In this document: in pieces, positions 17,151-25,671 of the stretch
How the letters are laid out: each line of letters opens with the position of its first letter
How positions within the stretch are numbered: the first letter of the stretch is position 1
NCBI GenBank assembly: GCA_045652765.1
Contig: JAZOLG010000055.1
Span: 1 to 29,471, forward strand
Length of the DNA: 29,471 bases
Direction: 5' to 3'
From: UBA1231 sp045652765
GTDB lineage: Bacteria > Bacillota_I > Bacilli_A > ML615J-28 > CAG-313
Notes under the pieces: generated by a model
Databases searched by the model: none
Seen by the model: the letters and a program-made list of their open reading frames with translations, nothing else
What the model was told of the DNA's origin: nothing
Translations under genes and position numbers: made by a program

Positions 17151-18760
17151 TTATTAACACCTAGAATCATTTTTTTAATCTTTTTAATCCCTTTTAAGAT
17201 TTGACCTACCAATAATGCAAAAAGTATTCCGACACAATATCCAGATAAATCAAGGAAGACATCTTCAATCGAACAAAATCTGCCTGGTATAAAGAATTGA
17301 ACAAATTCAGATATCCAAGCCGTCACCATTCCACTAATTGCGATAATAAATATATTCAGCCACGTTTCACTTCTTTTATTATAATGCAACATAAGAATAA
17401 CTAATATTCCTTGTAAAATAAAGAACGACATATGTCCTAAAATTTTCGCCAGAAACTTAGAAAAACCTTGACTAATAGTTGCATACGAATTTTCATTAGC
17501 AATTACCTTGATGACGTAATTTAAAACTATTGGTTCTACTGTACCTTCATCAACTGTAATTTCCAAATTATATGTCCCAACAGTTCTTCCATAAAAAGAT
17601 ATTTGATTCTTCTTATCATCATTTCTCAAAGCAACAGCATTATCAATCTTATATGTATATTCTGAAAATGCGTCTGATGGGAAAGATAAAATCAATGTAC
17701 CTGACATTTCAAGTTTTACAACTAACTCGCCATTTTCATTAAATGATGAACTGCTAACTGATGGTGCAACAACTTTAATACGTGCACTTACTGGATAAGT
17801 CATACTAAAACCATTTTCTAATTTTACAATTACATTTGCAGAACCAGGCTTTACAAATTCAATTGAACCATTATTATGAACTTTAACAACTTCAGGGTTA
17901 TCCGTTTCAATTTTAAAAGGGGTAACTAACTTTTGATCATTTTCAAAAAGTTCAATATATAATTTTTGTTTTACATAAAAAGATCCTGTAATTTCGATAT
18001 GTGTTTTTGGATATTCCGCAAACATCGCTTTATCGAAGCTTGTCGCATGAAGTACAGGATTAATAACAATTTCTTTGGTTTCTACAATTTTATCGTTTAA
18101 AACCATTTGCACATTTGTTTTAATTGGTTCAAAATTATCGCCAATTTGAAAGTTTAAATATTTTGGTTTTAAAGCAACTTCATATCCACTTTTAGAAACG
18201 GTTTCAAAATATTGTTCATCATAAATAAATGACACTCTATCTTCTGTTAAAACGCTTGGACTTGGATTTAAATCGCATTTCAAGAAAAATTGCGTATCTA
18301 GATAAACATTATTGGTATTTTGTTTTAAATGCTGTGCATCACATAAGAAAAAATCAAAACTATTTGGATAAGTTTTTACAAAAGTCAATTCTACTTCTTT
18401 TCTAAATGTTGGATCAGTTTTTGATGTAATCAGTAATATACCTACATTACGATCATTTTCCAATCTTTTCCCTTTGATGCTTGTTCCATTAACAATTTCA
18501 AATACTTCAGGAGTCAAAGAAGTATAAGAAATATCATCAATATTATGTGTATCCGGAACAACTGTAAATTGTGGGTAATATGATTCATCAATACGATATT
18601 CCGTATTTACTAGAATAACATCTTGTAATTTATTTTTTTCTTCATAAATTTGAGTTGACACATTAGCAGTTATTTTTTTCGCAACTTCAGTTCCAAAAGT
18701 TAAAATTAATACTAGCATAATGCTCCAAGCAACAAACATAAATGTCGATAACTTTTTCAT
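17147..18760 (-). CDS. VanZ-family membrane protein with a large Ig-like extracytoplasmic insert
   Basis: 537 residues. The first helix (7-23, FMFVAWSIMLVLILTFG) looks like the first VanZ helix. The other VanZ helices are at the C-terminus: about 440-460, 467-483 and 505-520, with the family motif SEFVQ (484-488), PGR (492-494), Ser497 and Asp500/Asp504. Between them lie about 400 extracytoplasmic residues; 283-318 (TDNPEVVKVHNNGSIEFVKPGSANVIVK) reads as a bacterial Ig-like (BIG2) domain, and neighbouring stretches are beta-rich. VanZ of enterococci gives low-level teicoplanin resistance by an unknown route; most homologues have no known function. AGGAG precedes the ATG. It is the first gene of a two-gene operon with the dehydrogenase. 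Confidence 0.85.
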   Translation of the reverse strand: MKKLSTFMFVAWSIMLVLILTFGTEVAKKITANVSTQIYEEKNKLQDVILVNTEYRIDESYYPQFTVVPDTHNIDDISYTSLTPEVFEIVNGTSIKGKRLENDRNVGILLITSKTDPTFRKEVELTFVKTYPNSFDFFLCDAQHLKQNTNNVYLDTQFFLKCDLNPSPSVLTEDRVSFIYDEQYFETVSKSGYEVALKPKYLNFQIGDNFEPIKTNVQMVLNDKIVETKEIVINPVLHATSFDKAMFAEYPKTHIEITGSFYVKQKLYIELFENDQKLVTPFKIETDNPEVVKVHNNGSIEFVKPGSANVIVKLENGFSMTYPVSARIKVVAPSVSSSSFNENGELVVKLEMSGTLILSFPSDAFSEYTYKIDNAVALRNDDKKNQISFYGRTVGTYNLEITVDEGTVEPIVLNYVIKVIANENSYATISQGFSKFLAKILGHMSFFILQGILVILMLHYNKRSETWLNIFIIAISGMVTAWISEFVQFFIPGRFCSIEDVFLDLSGYCVGILFALLVGQILKGIKKIKKMILGVNK

Positions 18761-18784
18761 ATTTAGACTCCTTAATATTAATTC

Positions 18785-18793
18785 ATTATATCA
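18785..18793 (-). promoter_or_regulatory. Extended -10 promoter for the VanZ-type gene
   Basis: TGATATAAT on the minus strand (TATAAT at 18785-18790), 25 bases before the ATG. No good -35 box is seen at the usual spacing. Confidence 0.55.
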
Positions 18794-18830
18794 TAATACT
18801 TTATATAATAAATCAAAAATATAAATATTA

Positions 18831-19877
18831 TTATTTTAATAATAAATCTTCAAATAATTTTTTATAATCGTTAATTGACTTATAATATGTTCCATTATAG
18901 CTTTTTATTCCTACAGCATGAAACATTGAATTAAGAACGGCTTCTTCAGTCGCATCAACTGTAGCTTTGAAAAGCTTGTTAATATAATCATCTGAAAAAC
19001 GTTCAATTGTTTCAATAGCTAAATTATTGTCATGTTTAACTTTATTTTTTGTAGTGAAAGCAACCATTATATCGCCACTACCATTTCCAGCATATGAGCC
19101 CGTTCTTGCAATTCCAAGTTCTGCTCTTTTACATACTCTTGTTAATTGGCGACTATCAAGTGGTGCATCCGTTGCGATAACAACAACAATACTACCTTTA
19201 TCTTCTGTTTGTTCTAAATTATAATTTTTAATTAGTTCTCCCATATGTCGGCCTTTAATTATTAAATCCTGACCATTAGAACTACCGAAATTTGAATTAA
19301 CTAAAACACCTATTGTATACTCTTGATCCAAAATTTTTACAATTCTTGAAGATGATCCAATACCGCCTTTAAAACCATGACATTTCATACCACAACCGGC
19401 CCCAATTGTACCTTCTTCAAATTCTGTAGTTTTATTGTTGATTGCTTCTAAAAGATTTTTTTCACTTAAAACTCTATCTTGAATATCATTAATTGATCCG
19501 TCATTACATTCAAGTACAATACTATTTACAGTAGATGTTGTCTTCCCAATTTCATTATTATCTTTTAACATATAAGTGACTAATGCATCAGACATTTTAC
19601 CAACTGATAAAGTATTTGTTAAGACTATTGGTGTTTCAATAGTTCCTAATTCTTCAATTTGTACAAGACCTGTAGATTTTCCAAATCCATTATAAACATA
19701 ACATCCTGCAACCACTTTTTCTTTAAAAATATTACCACTATGTGGAAAAACAACTGTAACACCAGTATTATTCGTTCCATTTAATATTGAAGAATGTCCA
19801 ACCGAAACACCTGATACATCCGTAATATTATTGTTTTTACCAATTTCAAAGTTACCTATTTTTATTAATCTTTTCAT
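18831..19877 (-). CDS. P1 family (DmpA/BapA-like) self-processing aminopeptidase
   Basis: 348 residues from the ATG at 19877. An in-frame GTG at 19886 also exists, but it lies inside the ribosome binding site AGGTGAG. Family marks, numbered from the GTG, are NNNITDVSGVSVGH (18-31), GFKGGIGSSSR (171-181), VGVLVNSNFG-type strand TIGVLVNSNFG (191-201), and GSIVVVIATDAPL (231-243) followed by RAELGIARTGSYAGNGSGD. Family members cut themselves before the Ser of the last motif (here Gly231-Ser232), creating an N-terminal nucleophile, and remove N-terminal D- or beta-amino acids or act on small peptides. No signal peptide is seen, so it is cytoplasmic. It has its own promoter and is not tied to its neighbours. 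Confidence 0.9.
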   Translation of the reverse strand: MKRLIKIGNFEIGKNNNITDVSGVSVGHSSILNGTNNTGVTVVFPHSGNIFKEKVVAGCYVYNGFGKSTGLVQIEELGTIETPIVLTNTLSVGKMSDALVTYMLKDNNEIGKTTSTVNSIVLECNDGSINDIQDRVLSEKNLLEAINNKTTEFEEGTIGAGCGMKCHGFKGGIGSSSRIVKILDQEYTIGVLVNSNFGSSNGQDLIIKGRHMGELIKNYNLEQTEDKGSIVVVIATDAPLDSRQLTRVCKRAELGIARTGSYAGNGSGDIMVAFTTKNKVKHDNNLAIETIERFSDDYINKLFKATVDATEEAVLNSMFHAVGIKSYNGTYYKSINDYKKLFEDLLLK

Positions 19878-19908
19878 AGAACTCACCTATTTATTATTAT
19901 ATAAACAT

Positions 19909-19917
19909 ATTATATCA
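19909..19917 (-). promoter_or_regulatory. Extended -10 promoter for the P1 aminopeptidase gene
   Basis: TGATATAAT on the minus strand (TATAAT at 19909-19914), about 32 bases before the ATG at 19877. The -35 region is poor. Confidence 0.55.
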
Positions 19918-19961
19918 AATTTAACAAATAAAGTTATTTTTATAGTAAATTATTTTGAAAT

Positions 19962-19990
19962 AAAAAACTGGTTTGTTTACAAACCAGTTT
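19962..19990 (-). terminator. Terminator of the 493-residue exported protein gene
   Basis: On the minus strand AAACTGGTTTGT and ACAAACCAGTTT (19979-19990 with 19965-19976) pair around two bases, followed by T to 19962. Confidence 0.9.
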
Positions 19991-20007
19991 ATCATACTAA
20001 TATTAAA

Positions 20008-21489
20008 TTAGAAATTTAATTCACTAAATTTTTCAAACCATTCTTCGATGTCATCTTCAGAAATGTCAGCAATTGTTTTATAATCCTCATCAGGTTTAGG
20101 CATCTTATCTTTAGGATCGATTGTAATTGAAGCTTTAATTTTTAATACATCTTCAGAATGATAAGTGTTAGAATCATAAATGTTACTGAATGAGTCAATT
20201 GTAAATGTAGTAGCGCCTTTTTCTTCACTAAATTTACCTTTTATAACATATGAATCTGTACTTTCAGAACCATACCATCCATCATAATCATAATTTTCAT
20301 ATTTAGCTTGGTATTTGCCAGCTTTTTTGTCAATGTTTAATGATACAGTGTATTTATATTGATATTGACTATATTCTTCATTCATAACAAATTCTGCATT
20401 AAATTTATCTTTTGTATCTTCTTTAACAGTATAAGTTAAAGTACATTCGTCAATTTTTAAAGTTACTTTATCAGTTTCTCCAACGCCTTTTTTACCTAAA
20501 TCTAAAGTAAATAAACTATCACCATCATACACAACTTCAACTTTTAATAATTTTGCACTTAGTTTAGCTGTAGATAATTTGATTTTAATTGGATCAAATG
20601 AATCTTCAATACCTTCCTTAATATCACCGATTTCATCACCTAAATCATCGATTGCATCTTCATATAATTCAACAAGTGAATATTCTTCACCAGCTAATGA
20701 CATATATGAATTAAATGTATCTTCATATTTTTCTAGGAAATCTATGATTAAATCAGTTTCACTAATGAATTCATAAAGAGCTTCAATAAATTCAGCTGTT
20801 GTTTTATCATCAATAGTCATAGTGATTAATCTAACAGAAGTCTTTTCACCATTAATACGTTCTTTTGATGTTTCTTTTTCAAATTCAAAAGTATTGGCTG
20901 CAATTTTCCATACTTTCTTTAATAACTTTTCAGTTAATTTTTTGAAGTCTTTTATCATTTTTTCATTATCATCAGCTTTTTCAAGAGATTCAGTAATCAT
21001 ATCAAAAACTTCTTCAGGAATTTCATATGGAGAACCTGCATCAGGTGCAAAAATAGAATCTTCTAATTGTTCAACTAATTCTTTAAATTTTAATCCATAG
21101 CTTCCACCTAGAACTCTATCTTCAGAAATGTATGCTTCATCTTGAGAAACATATAATTCACCAGCAAATTTATTTCCCATTACTTGTACATCAACGTCTG
21201 TTAACATTAATGCTTCTTTTGAAGTGTAAAGTTTACCACGGAAGTATGAATCTTCTAAATAATTATATCCATCTTCATCAGTAACGCTATCTAATGAGAA
21301 AGCAACAGAACCACCTGTGAATGCATCAGTTAATAATTCTAATTCTTCTCTTTCAATTGTATCTTCTAATAAGTTAACTACAGATTTCACAGCAACAGTT
21401 GATGGTTTGTTAATAACTAAGAAACCTGTAAAAGCAGCACCAATAGCTAAAATAGCACCAGCTGCTAAAATCATCAATTTATTTCTCAT
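20008..21489 (-). CDS. Membrane-anchored or exported protein, beta-rich, unknown function
   Basis: 493 residues from the ATG at 21489, which has AAAGGAAA 6 bases upstream; the frame extends 18 codons further but without a binding site and into the promoter's transcript start. A helix at about 6-26 (MILAAGAILAIGAAFTGFLVI) is a signal or anchor. The rest is acidic, with a helical middle (about 140-300: many Glu, Asp, Leu, Lys) and a C-terminal third of alternating strands (CTLTYTVKED, YQYKYTVSLNID, TTFTIDSF) like beta-sheet lipoprotein folds. No Cys lipobox is seen. It has its own promoter and terminator. I do not recognise the family; a cell-surface role follows only from its topology. Confidence 0.8.
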   Translation of the reverse strand: MRNKLMILAAGAILAIGAAFTGFLVINKPSTVAVKSVVNLLEDTIEREELELLTDAFTGGSVAFSLDSVTDEDGYNYLEDSYFRGKLYTSKEALMLTDVDVQVMGNKFAGELYVSQDEAYISEDRVLGGSYGLKFKELVEQLEDSIFAPDAGSPYEIPEEVFDMITESLEKADDNEKMIKDFKKLTEKLLKKVWKIAANTFEFEKETSKERINGEKTSVRLITMTIDDKTTAEFIEALYEFISETDLIIDFLEKYEDTFNSYMSLAGEEYSLVELYEDAIDDLGDEIGDIKEGIEDSFDPIKIKLSTAKLSAKLLKVEVVYDGDSLFTLDLGKKGVGETDKVTLKIDECTLTYTVKEDTKDKFNAEFVMNEEYSQYQYKYTVSLNIDKKAGKYQAKYENYDYDGWYGSESTDSYVIKGKFSEEKGATTFTIDSFSNIYDSNTYHSEDVLKIKASITIDPKDKMPKPDEDYKTIADISEDDIEEWFEKFSELNF

Positions 21490-21544
21490 AACTTTTTCCT
21501 TTCCCTCAAGAATGCAATAATCCATTCTAAGTATGTTATACATT

Positions 21545-21574
21545 ATTATAACATTTTTCTATACTTTAAATCAA
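21545..21574 (-). promoter_or_regulatory. Promoter of the 493-residue exported protein gene
   Basis: On the minus strand TTGATT (21569-21574), 18 bases, TATAAT (21545-21550). Transcription would start about 50 bases before the ATG at 21489. Confidence 0.65.
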
Positions 21575-21655
21575 ACGAAAAGGTAAAATAAAACATTTTT
21601 GTATTTTTGGCAAAACAAATTGCTTTACCAACATTCTTTTGTGTGGTAATTTTTA

Positions 21656-21678
21656 AGGCTCCAATAAAATTGGAGCCT
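21656..21678 (-). terminator. Hairpin after the JAMM-E1 gene, probable terminator
   Basis: GGCTCCAAT (21657-21665) pairs with ATTGGAGCC (21669-21677) around three bases. The hairpin lies 7 bases past the stop. The following T-run on the minus strand is weak (TTAAAAATT). Confidence 0.6.
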
Positions 21679-21684
21679 ATAAAC

Positions 21685-23850
21685 TTAAAATATTTTTCTC
21701 GTATCTTTAACATCTTTTTCTTCCAAAACAACATTATCTAAATTTTCAATAGCCTCAGGATTAATCCAAACAACCTCATCAAAGAAGTTATTTAATGAAT
21801 CATCAAACAATGTATACAAAGGATGAACCTCAGTTAAATATCTTTGTTTTATCAATATTAAATTCATATCACACTTTGCAGTTAGAAATTTTGAATAAAT
21901 ATGATTTTCATACTTATTAAATAAAAGCATTCCAGTTACAATTTTTTCACACAAAGCATTTAATCTAGTAGTATTAAAGATTGGACTTCCTAATGATGTC
22001 ACATCATTTTTATATCCATTTTCAAAAGCTTGATATCTAGTTTTTGCAATTTCTCTTAAAGAATATTTCGTAATATCTGGATACCAGAAAATTAATTCCG
22101 AAACCATTCCTTCTTTATGATGTTGACCACATACAAATGGTATTCTATATTTTAACGCTATACGAGAGATTCTAGCTTGTGCATAAAAATCATCTGTAAA
22201 TGCACATAATACTGTTTTCTTAGGATCAATTTTTGAAATTATTTCCTTTTCTAAATATTCATCATCGTAGTTATCATCTAGCATGTGATTAAATGTCTTA
22301 ACTTTGATATCTGGATTTATATCTAGTAAGCGTTGTTTAATAACTTCTGGTTTAAACATACCAACTTCTGATATATAACCATTTTGTGATGCGATATTTG
22401 AATATGACGATTTATCTCCATCCATTAAATAGAAATTACCAACGCCAACTCTGGCCATGCTTTCATAAAAACTACGTGAACCGCCACAGCCAATACCAAT
22501 AATTGTACATTCATTCATATAATCAATATCAATAACATTTGATATTCTAGCAAAAATAGAATCATCATCTTGAACAGGCACAGGACTAATACCTTTCATT
22601 TTATCAAACCCATTTTCTATTGAATTTAAAAGTTCAGTCATACTTTCATCAATATCACTAAATTCTGTTCTTTCAGTTAGTTCAATTTTACACTTTTGTA
22701 CTTGTCCATCAGCTGTTACTATATATGGATTAAATGTTGTTTTATGCTCATAACTACTTGTTACAATCGGCATAAACATATATTCAATATCAAATACTTT
22801 CATAATTTCTTGAGCATATTCAACATCAGCACTAGATAACATTTTAGCATTTCCCGGATGGCTATGAACAAATCCCCCTAAGTAAATATGATTATCTTTC
22901 CATGAACCATTTATAATTGAAGATAAATACTCTGTATTAGGATTATACTCGTGACTTCCGACTTTAGCTTTATCATCAAATACAAAATAATCGATATAGT
23001 TTGGATCATCAATCCATCCTAACATTCCTCCAAGTTCAGGTTTACGTGTACCAAGAATATTTATGATATTTTCATAAACATCTTTATCAATGTAAATTGT
23101 CTTTACCTTTCTTGAAGATTTTCTAGATCTAAATGTTCCTGTTGGTAAAATATTTGTTCTAGTTCTTCTTTCAATTCGATTTATATCTAAATTTCCATTT
23201 ACCAATATTTGATCTAGAATTTTACAATATCTTTTTACCCAAACAATCATAACTGCATTTGCTGCCTGAAAGTCTGTAATTAGATTATTCCAACAAATTG
23301 ATGGATTATTAACTGGACAAGCGTAAAAATGAAATTCACATTCCGAATTATGTTCAATACACCAATCTTTATACGGTGATTCTTTTACATAAATTGTATA
23401 CCCTGTTCCTTCAAATCTAGTACCATCATCATAAGCTCTTTTTTGATATTCTTTTACGATTTCAAAACGAAAGTAATAATTTTTTCCGCTTTTCCCAGTA
23501 ATGTTAAATTCTTTTATGAAAGGCCTATTAGTAAATCGATATGCACCTACAGGCAAATTAATCGGGTCATTACTTCTATATTTACGAGAATTAGAATTTG
23601 ATATTTCATTTTCCCATTTTCTTACAATTTGGTAAGTTTCATAAGATACACTTATATCTCTTGCGTTGCCATGTGCTAATCTTACTCTAAGATTATGAGC
23701 ATTCTCATATTGTTTAAATGTCCCATAATCAATTGATCCTTTTTTACATCTTTCATCTGCCCAATGTATCCCATTTTTATACCCATATCCATGTGCAATA
23801 TTGTTAATATTGTCCATAATGTCTACAAAATTATTATTATAATTACTCAT
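21685..23850 (-). CDS. Multidomain JAMM protease plus E1/ThiF protein with HEPN-like and E2-like N-terminal region
   Basis: 721 residues. (1) About 1-90: helical, with RVRLAHG at 55-61; Arg55-x4-His60 fits the Rx4-6H motif of HEPN domains (inference). (2) About 97-215: mixed alpha/beta with FHFYACP (Cys178), PSICW (Cys186) and a Trp/Ala helix, which could be a diverged E2-like fold (weak). (3) About 248-395: JAMM/JAB metalloprotease with Glu272 in PELGG, HSHP (His329, His331), Ser339 and Asp342, a complete zinc site. (4) About 440-640: E1/ThiF with GIGCGGS (452-458), MDGD (Asp477), SNIASQ (484-489; the usual Arg of SNLxRQ is Ser) and TDD (552-554). Cys549 and Cys574 are candidate thioester sites. 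Such fusions belong to bacterial ubiquitin-like systems that join and remove a modifier. AAGGAG precedes the ATG. No separate Ubl gene is visible. Confidence 0.85.
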   Translation of the reverse strand: MSNYNNNFVDIMDNINNIAHGYGYKNGIHWADERCKKGSIDYGTFKQYENAHNLRVRLAHGNARDISVSYETYQIVRKWENEISNSNSRKYRSNDPINLPVGAYRFTNRPFIKEFNITGKSGKNYYFRFEIVKEYQKRAYDDGTRFEGTGYTIYVKESPYKDWCIEHNSECEFHFYACPVNNPSICWNNLITDFQAANAVMIVWVKRYCKILDQILVNGNLDINRIERRTRTNILPTGTFRSRKSSRKVKTIYIDKDVYENIINILGTRKPELGGMLGWIDDPNYIDYFVFDDKAKVGSHEYNPNTEYLSSIINGSWKDNHIYLGGFVHSHPGNAKMLSSADVEYAQEIMKVFDIEYMFMPIVTSSYEHKTTFNPYIVTADGQVQKCKIELTERTEFSDIDESMTELLNSIENGFDKMKGISPVPVQDDDSIFARISNVIDIDYMNECTIIGIGCGGSRSFYESMARVGVGNFYLMDGDKSSYSNIASQNGYISEVGMFKPEVIKQRLLDINPDIKVKTFNHMLDDNYDDEYLEKEIISKIDPKKTVLCAFTDDFYAQARISRIALKYRIPFVCGQHHKEGMVSELIFWYPDITKYSLREIAKTRYQAFENGYKNDVTSLGSPIFNTTRLNALCEKIVTGMLLFNKYENHIYSKFLTAKCDMNLILIKQRYLTEVHPLYTLFDDSLNNFFDEVVWINPEAIENLDNVVLEEKDVKDTRKIF

Positions 23851-23894
23851 TTTTTTCTCCTTATTAATTATTTATTTTTATTTATAATTTTTGT

Positions 23895-23928
23895 AAAAAA
23901 AGAACTACATATTAAATGTAGTTCTTTT
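23895..23928 (-). terminator. Terminator between the HTH gene and the JAMM-E1 gene
   Basis: On the minus strand AAAAGAACTACAT pairs with ATGTAGTTCTTTT (23916-23928 with 23898-23910) around five bases, with seven or more T. The HTH gene's TAA lies at the foot of the stem. The JAMM-E1 gene therefore depends on read-through or on a weak promoter in the 45 bases that remain. Confidence 0.88.
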
Positions 23929-24166
23929 ATAAATCGCTAACTACTATTATTTGGTCAATAGTAGTTTTGAAAATACTAGCTAAAATAATCAAGTTATCAA
24001 TAGTAGGTAAGCATTCGCCATGTTTCCACTTATATATAGCTTGAGGATATTCAAACCCAAATATTTCTTGTAGCATTTTTACTGTAATAGAGTTTTGTTT
24101 CATCAATCTGGTGATGTTTTCTCCTGTTTTACTTAAATCAATTACAGGAAATCTAATAATAGGCAA
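23927..24166 (-). CDS. Small Xre-type helix-turn-helix protein
   Basis: Up to 79 residues. Residues about 14-75 form a Cro/C1-type HTH: NITRLMKQNSITVKMLQEIF, then the recognition segment PQAIYKWKHGECLPTIDNL. Small proteins with 'GFeyPQAIYKWq.G..LPtiDNL' are common in Bacillota. Its start overlaps the end of the DUF2828 gene by 14 bases, so the two are co-translated. The start is odd: TTG at 24166 lies only 2 bases after AAGGAGG, while the in-frame ATT at 24160 is spaced 8 bases from it. It may regulate this locus, perhaps the promoter at 25854-25882, but no matching operator was identified. Confidence 0.85.
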   Translation of the reverse strand: MPIIRFPVIDLSKTGENITRLMKQNSITVKMLQEIFGFEYPQAIYKWKHGECLPTIDNLIILASIFKTTIDQIIVVSDL

Positions 24167-25637
24167 CGCCTCCTTCCAAATTAAAATTTAAATTGTCTAC
24201 AAAGTTGTATTTTTCTAAACACTGATTCATAAAATCATACGCATCAAAACTTGCATTATTTATAACCATATCAATAACATTACTAGAAGATCCGCTAACT
24301 AATTTCACACCTGTTTTGTTAATTGTTGGTAAAACATTATTTGGCGCGCTAACATTCCAAAATACAATTTCTGGTAGTTTAAAACCAAATTCATTAAACT
24401 TTTGTTCAAAGTATTCAAAAGTACTAATACTTTCATTTTGCATTTTATCAAACTGCATATCAGAAATAATCACAATTCGATCAAGTGCATCCTCTTCATT
24501 GAACTCTGGACTACGATAAATATTTAAAATTAACTTATATACTTTCGCAATATCTGTATTCGAACAATCGTCAAACTTTGAAATGAATTTATACTTTTCA
24601 TAAATAGTATTACCTACAATATCAATTATTTGTGGTTTACTTGAAAATGTTATAAATTTATTTTTAAATTCACCAGTTAATTGTTCTGAAAATAGTATCG
24701 CAAGTGAAGTCGCAATATCAATTGGTTCCACATGTGTTCCACCCCATTCCATTGAACCACTACCATCACGTACGACGATTGTCTTCGATGTAATACAAGT
24801 TCTATCAAAACTATTCCATATTACGTTAAGGTTATCTCGTTCATTTTTATCCTTACTATTTTTAAGTTTTCTAATTATCTCATAAGGATAAATTGTTGAA
24901 GAGTTCATCTTTGCCTTATTAAATGATACCAAAGACAAATACTGTTTATAACGCTCATTATCATGTCTTAAAAAAGCTTTACTATATTTAAGTAATGCAT
25001 TACCTGATACTTTCTCATACGAAAAAGAATAGTCACGTTCTCGCAAATTGTTTTCAATAATCATTCCTTTTCTAAGTGATGATAACATTCTACGATACTC
25101 TTTACATGTAATACCAAGACTTTTGATAATTAGCATTGCCAATTTTCTTGTTTGATGTGAAGACGTATTAATAGATGGTAACCATTTGGCTAATAAACTT
25201 ATTGGTTCATTATTAGCTAATTTTTCTAAATCTTCATTTAACACATTACTAATATACTTAATTAGTTCTTCTTTAACTGGTGTATTAAGTAATACTAATA
25301 AATCGTCATATCTTCCATATACTGGTACATATTCGATTAGTTGAGCTGCAAGTTCAGGATACATCCCCGCAATAGCATTTAAAGTATAACGAAAAATGTT
25401 TCTTTCTCCTAAACCTGTTCTAATATCTCTTGCATAAAATAGAATCTTAATAGCTAGTTGTGGATTTTCATAATAAGCTTTCATAAAAAGGTTTAGTGCA
25501 TCATCATAATAACCTCTTTTTCCACCAATTAACGCAAAATAATCCAAACAAGCTGATCCTGTAGTTGTATATGCTTTATCACCATTAGTGGTGAAAGCAG
25601 TATTTAACATTTGTTGTGAAATTGTATAAAATCCCAT
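24153..25637 (-). CDS. DUF2828 protein: Ro60/TROVE-like helical repeat plus vWA domain
   Basis: 494 residues from the ATG at 25637, chosen because AGGAGGT lies 6 bases upstream; the frame runs 20 codons further without support. Residues 30-280 match the DUF2828/TROVE-like alpha-solenoid: ARDIRTGLGER (69-79), VPVYGRYDDLLVLL (104-117), LLAKWLPSINTSS (148-160), YRRMLSSLRK (181-190), AFLRHDNERYKQYL (221-234). Residues 285-470 are a vWA domain with a complete MIDAS: DGSGS (Asp291, Ser293, Ser295), Thr361 and Asp393. This is the Ro60 plan: a ring that holds small RNA and the ends of misfolded RNA. It lies directly after two structured RNA elements and overlaps an HTH gene. RNA binding is inferred from the fold and context. 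No TM or signal is seen, so it is cytoplasmic. Confidence 0.85.
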   Translation of the reverse strand: MGFYTISQQMLNTAFTTNGDKAYTTTGSACLDYFALIGGKRGYYDDALNLFMKAYYENPQLAIKILFYARDIRTGLGERNIFRYTLNAIAGMYPELAAQLIEYVPVYGRYDDLLVLLNTPVKEELIKYISNVLNEDLEKLANNEPISLLAKWLPSINTSSHQTRKLAMLIIKSLGITCKEYRRMLSSLRKGMIIENNLRERDYSFSYEKVSGNALLKYSKAFLRHDNERYKQYLSLVSFNKAKMNSSTIYPYEIIRKLKNSKDKNERDNLNVIWNSFDRTCITSKTIVVRDGSGSMEWGGTHVEPIDIATSLAILFSEQLTGEFKNKFITFSSKPQIIDIVGNTIYEKYKFISKFDDCSNTDIAKVYKLILNIYRSPEFNEEDALDRIVIISDMQFDKMQNESISTFEYFEQKFNEFGFKLPEIVFWNVSAPNNVLPTINKTGVKLVSGSSSNVIDMVINNASFDAYDFMNQCLEKYNFVDNLNFNLEGGVAYY

Positions 25638-25671
25638 ACCTAACCTCCTAAGTTTCATTATTTTTAAATTT

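Noticed and set aside
21546..21734. Minus-strand frame of 62 codons overlapping the end of the JAMM-E1 gene
   Set aside because: It overlaps the JAMM-E1 gene's 3' end, a hairpin and the promoter of the next gene, and has no ribosome binding site.
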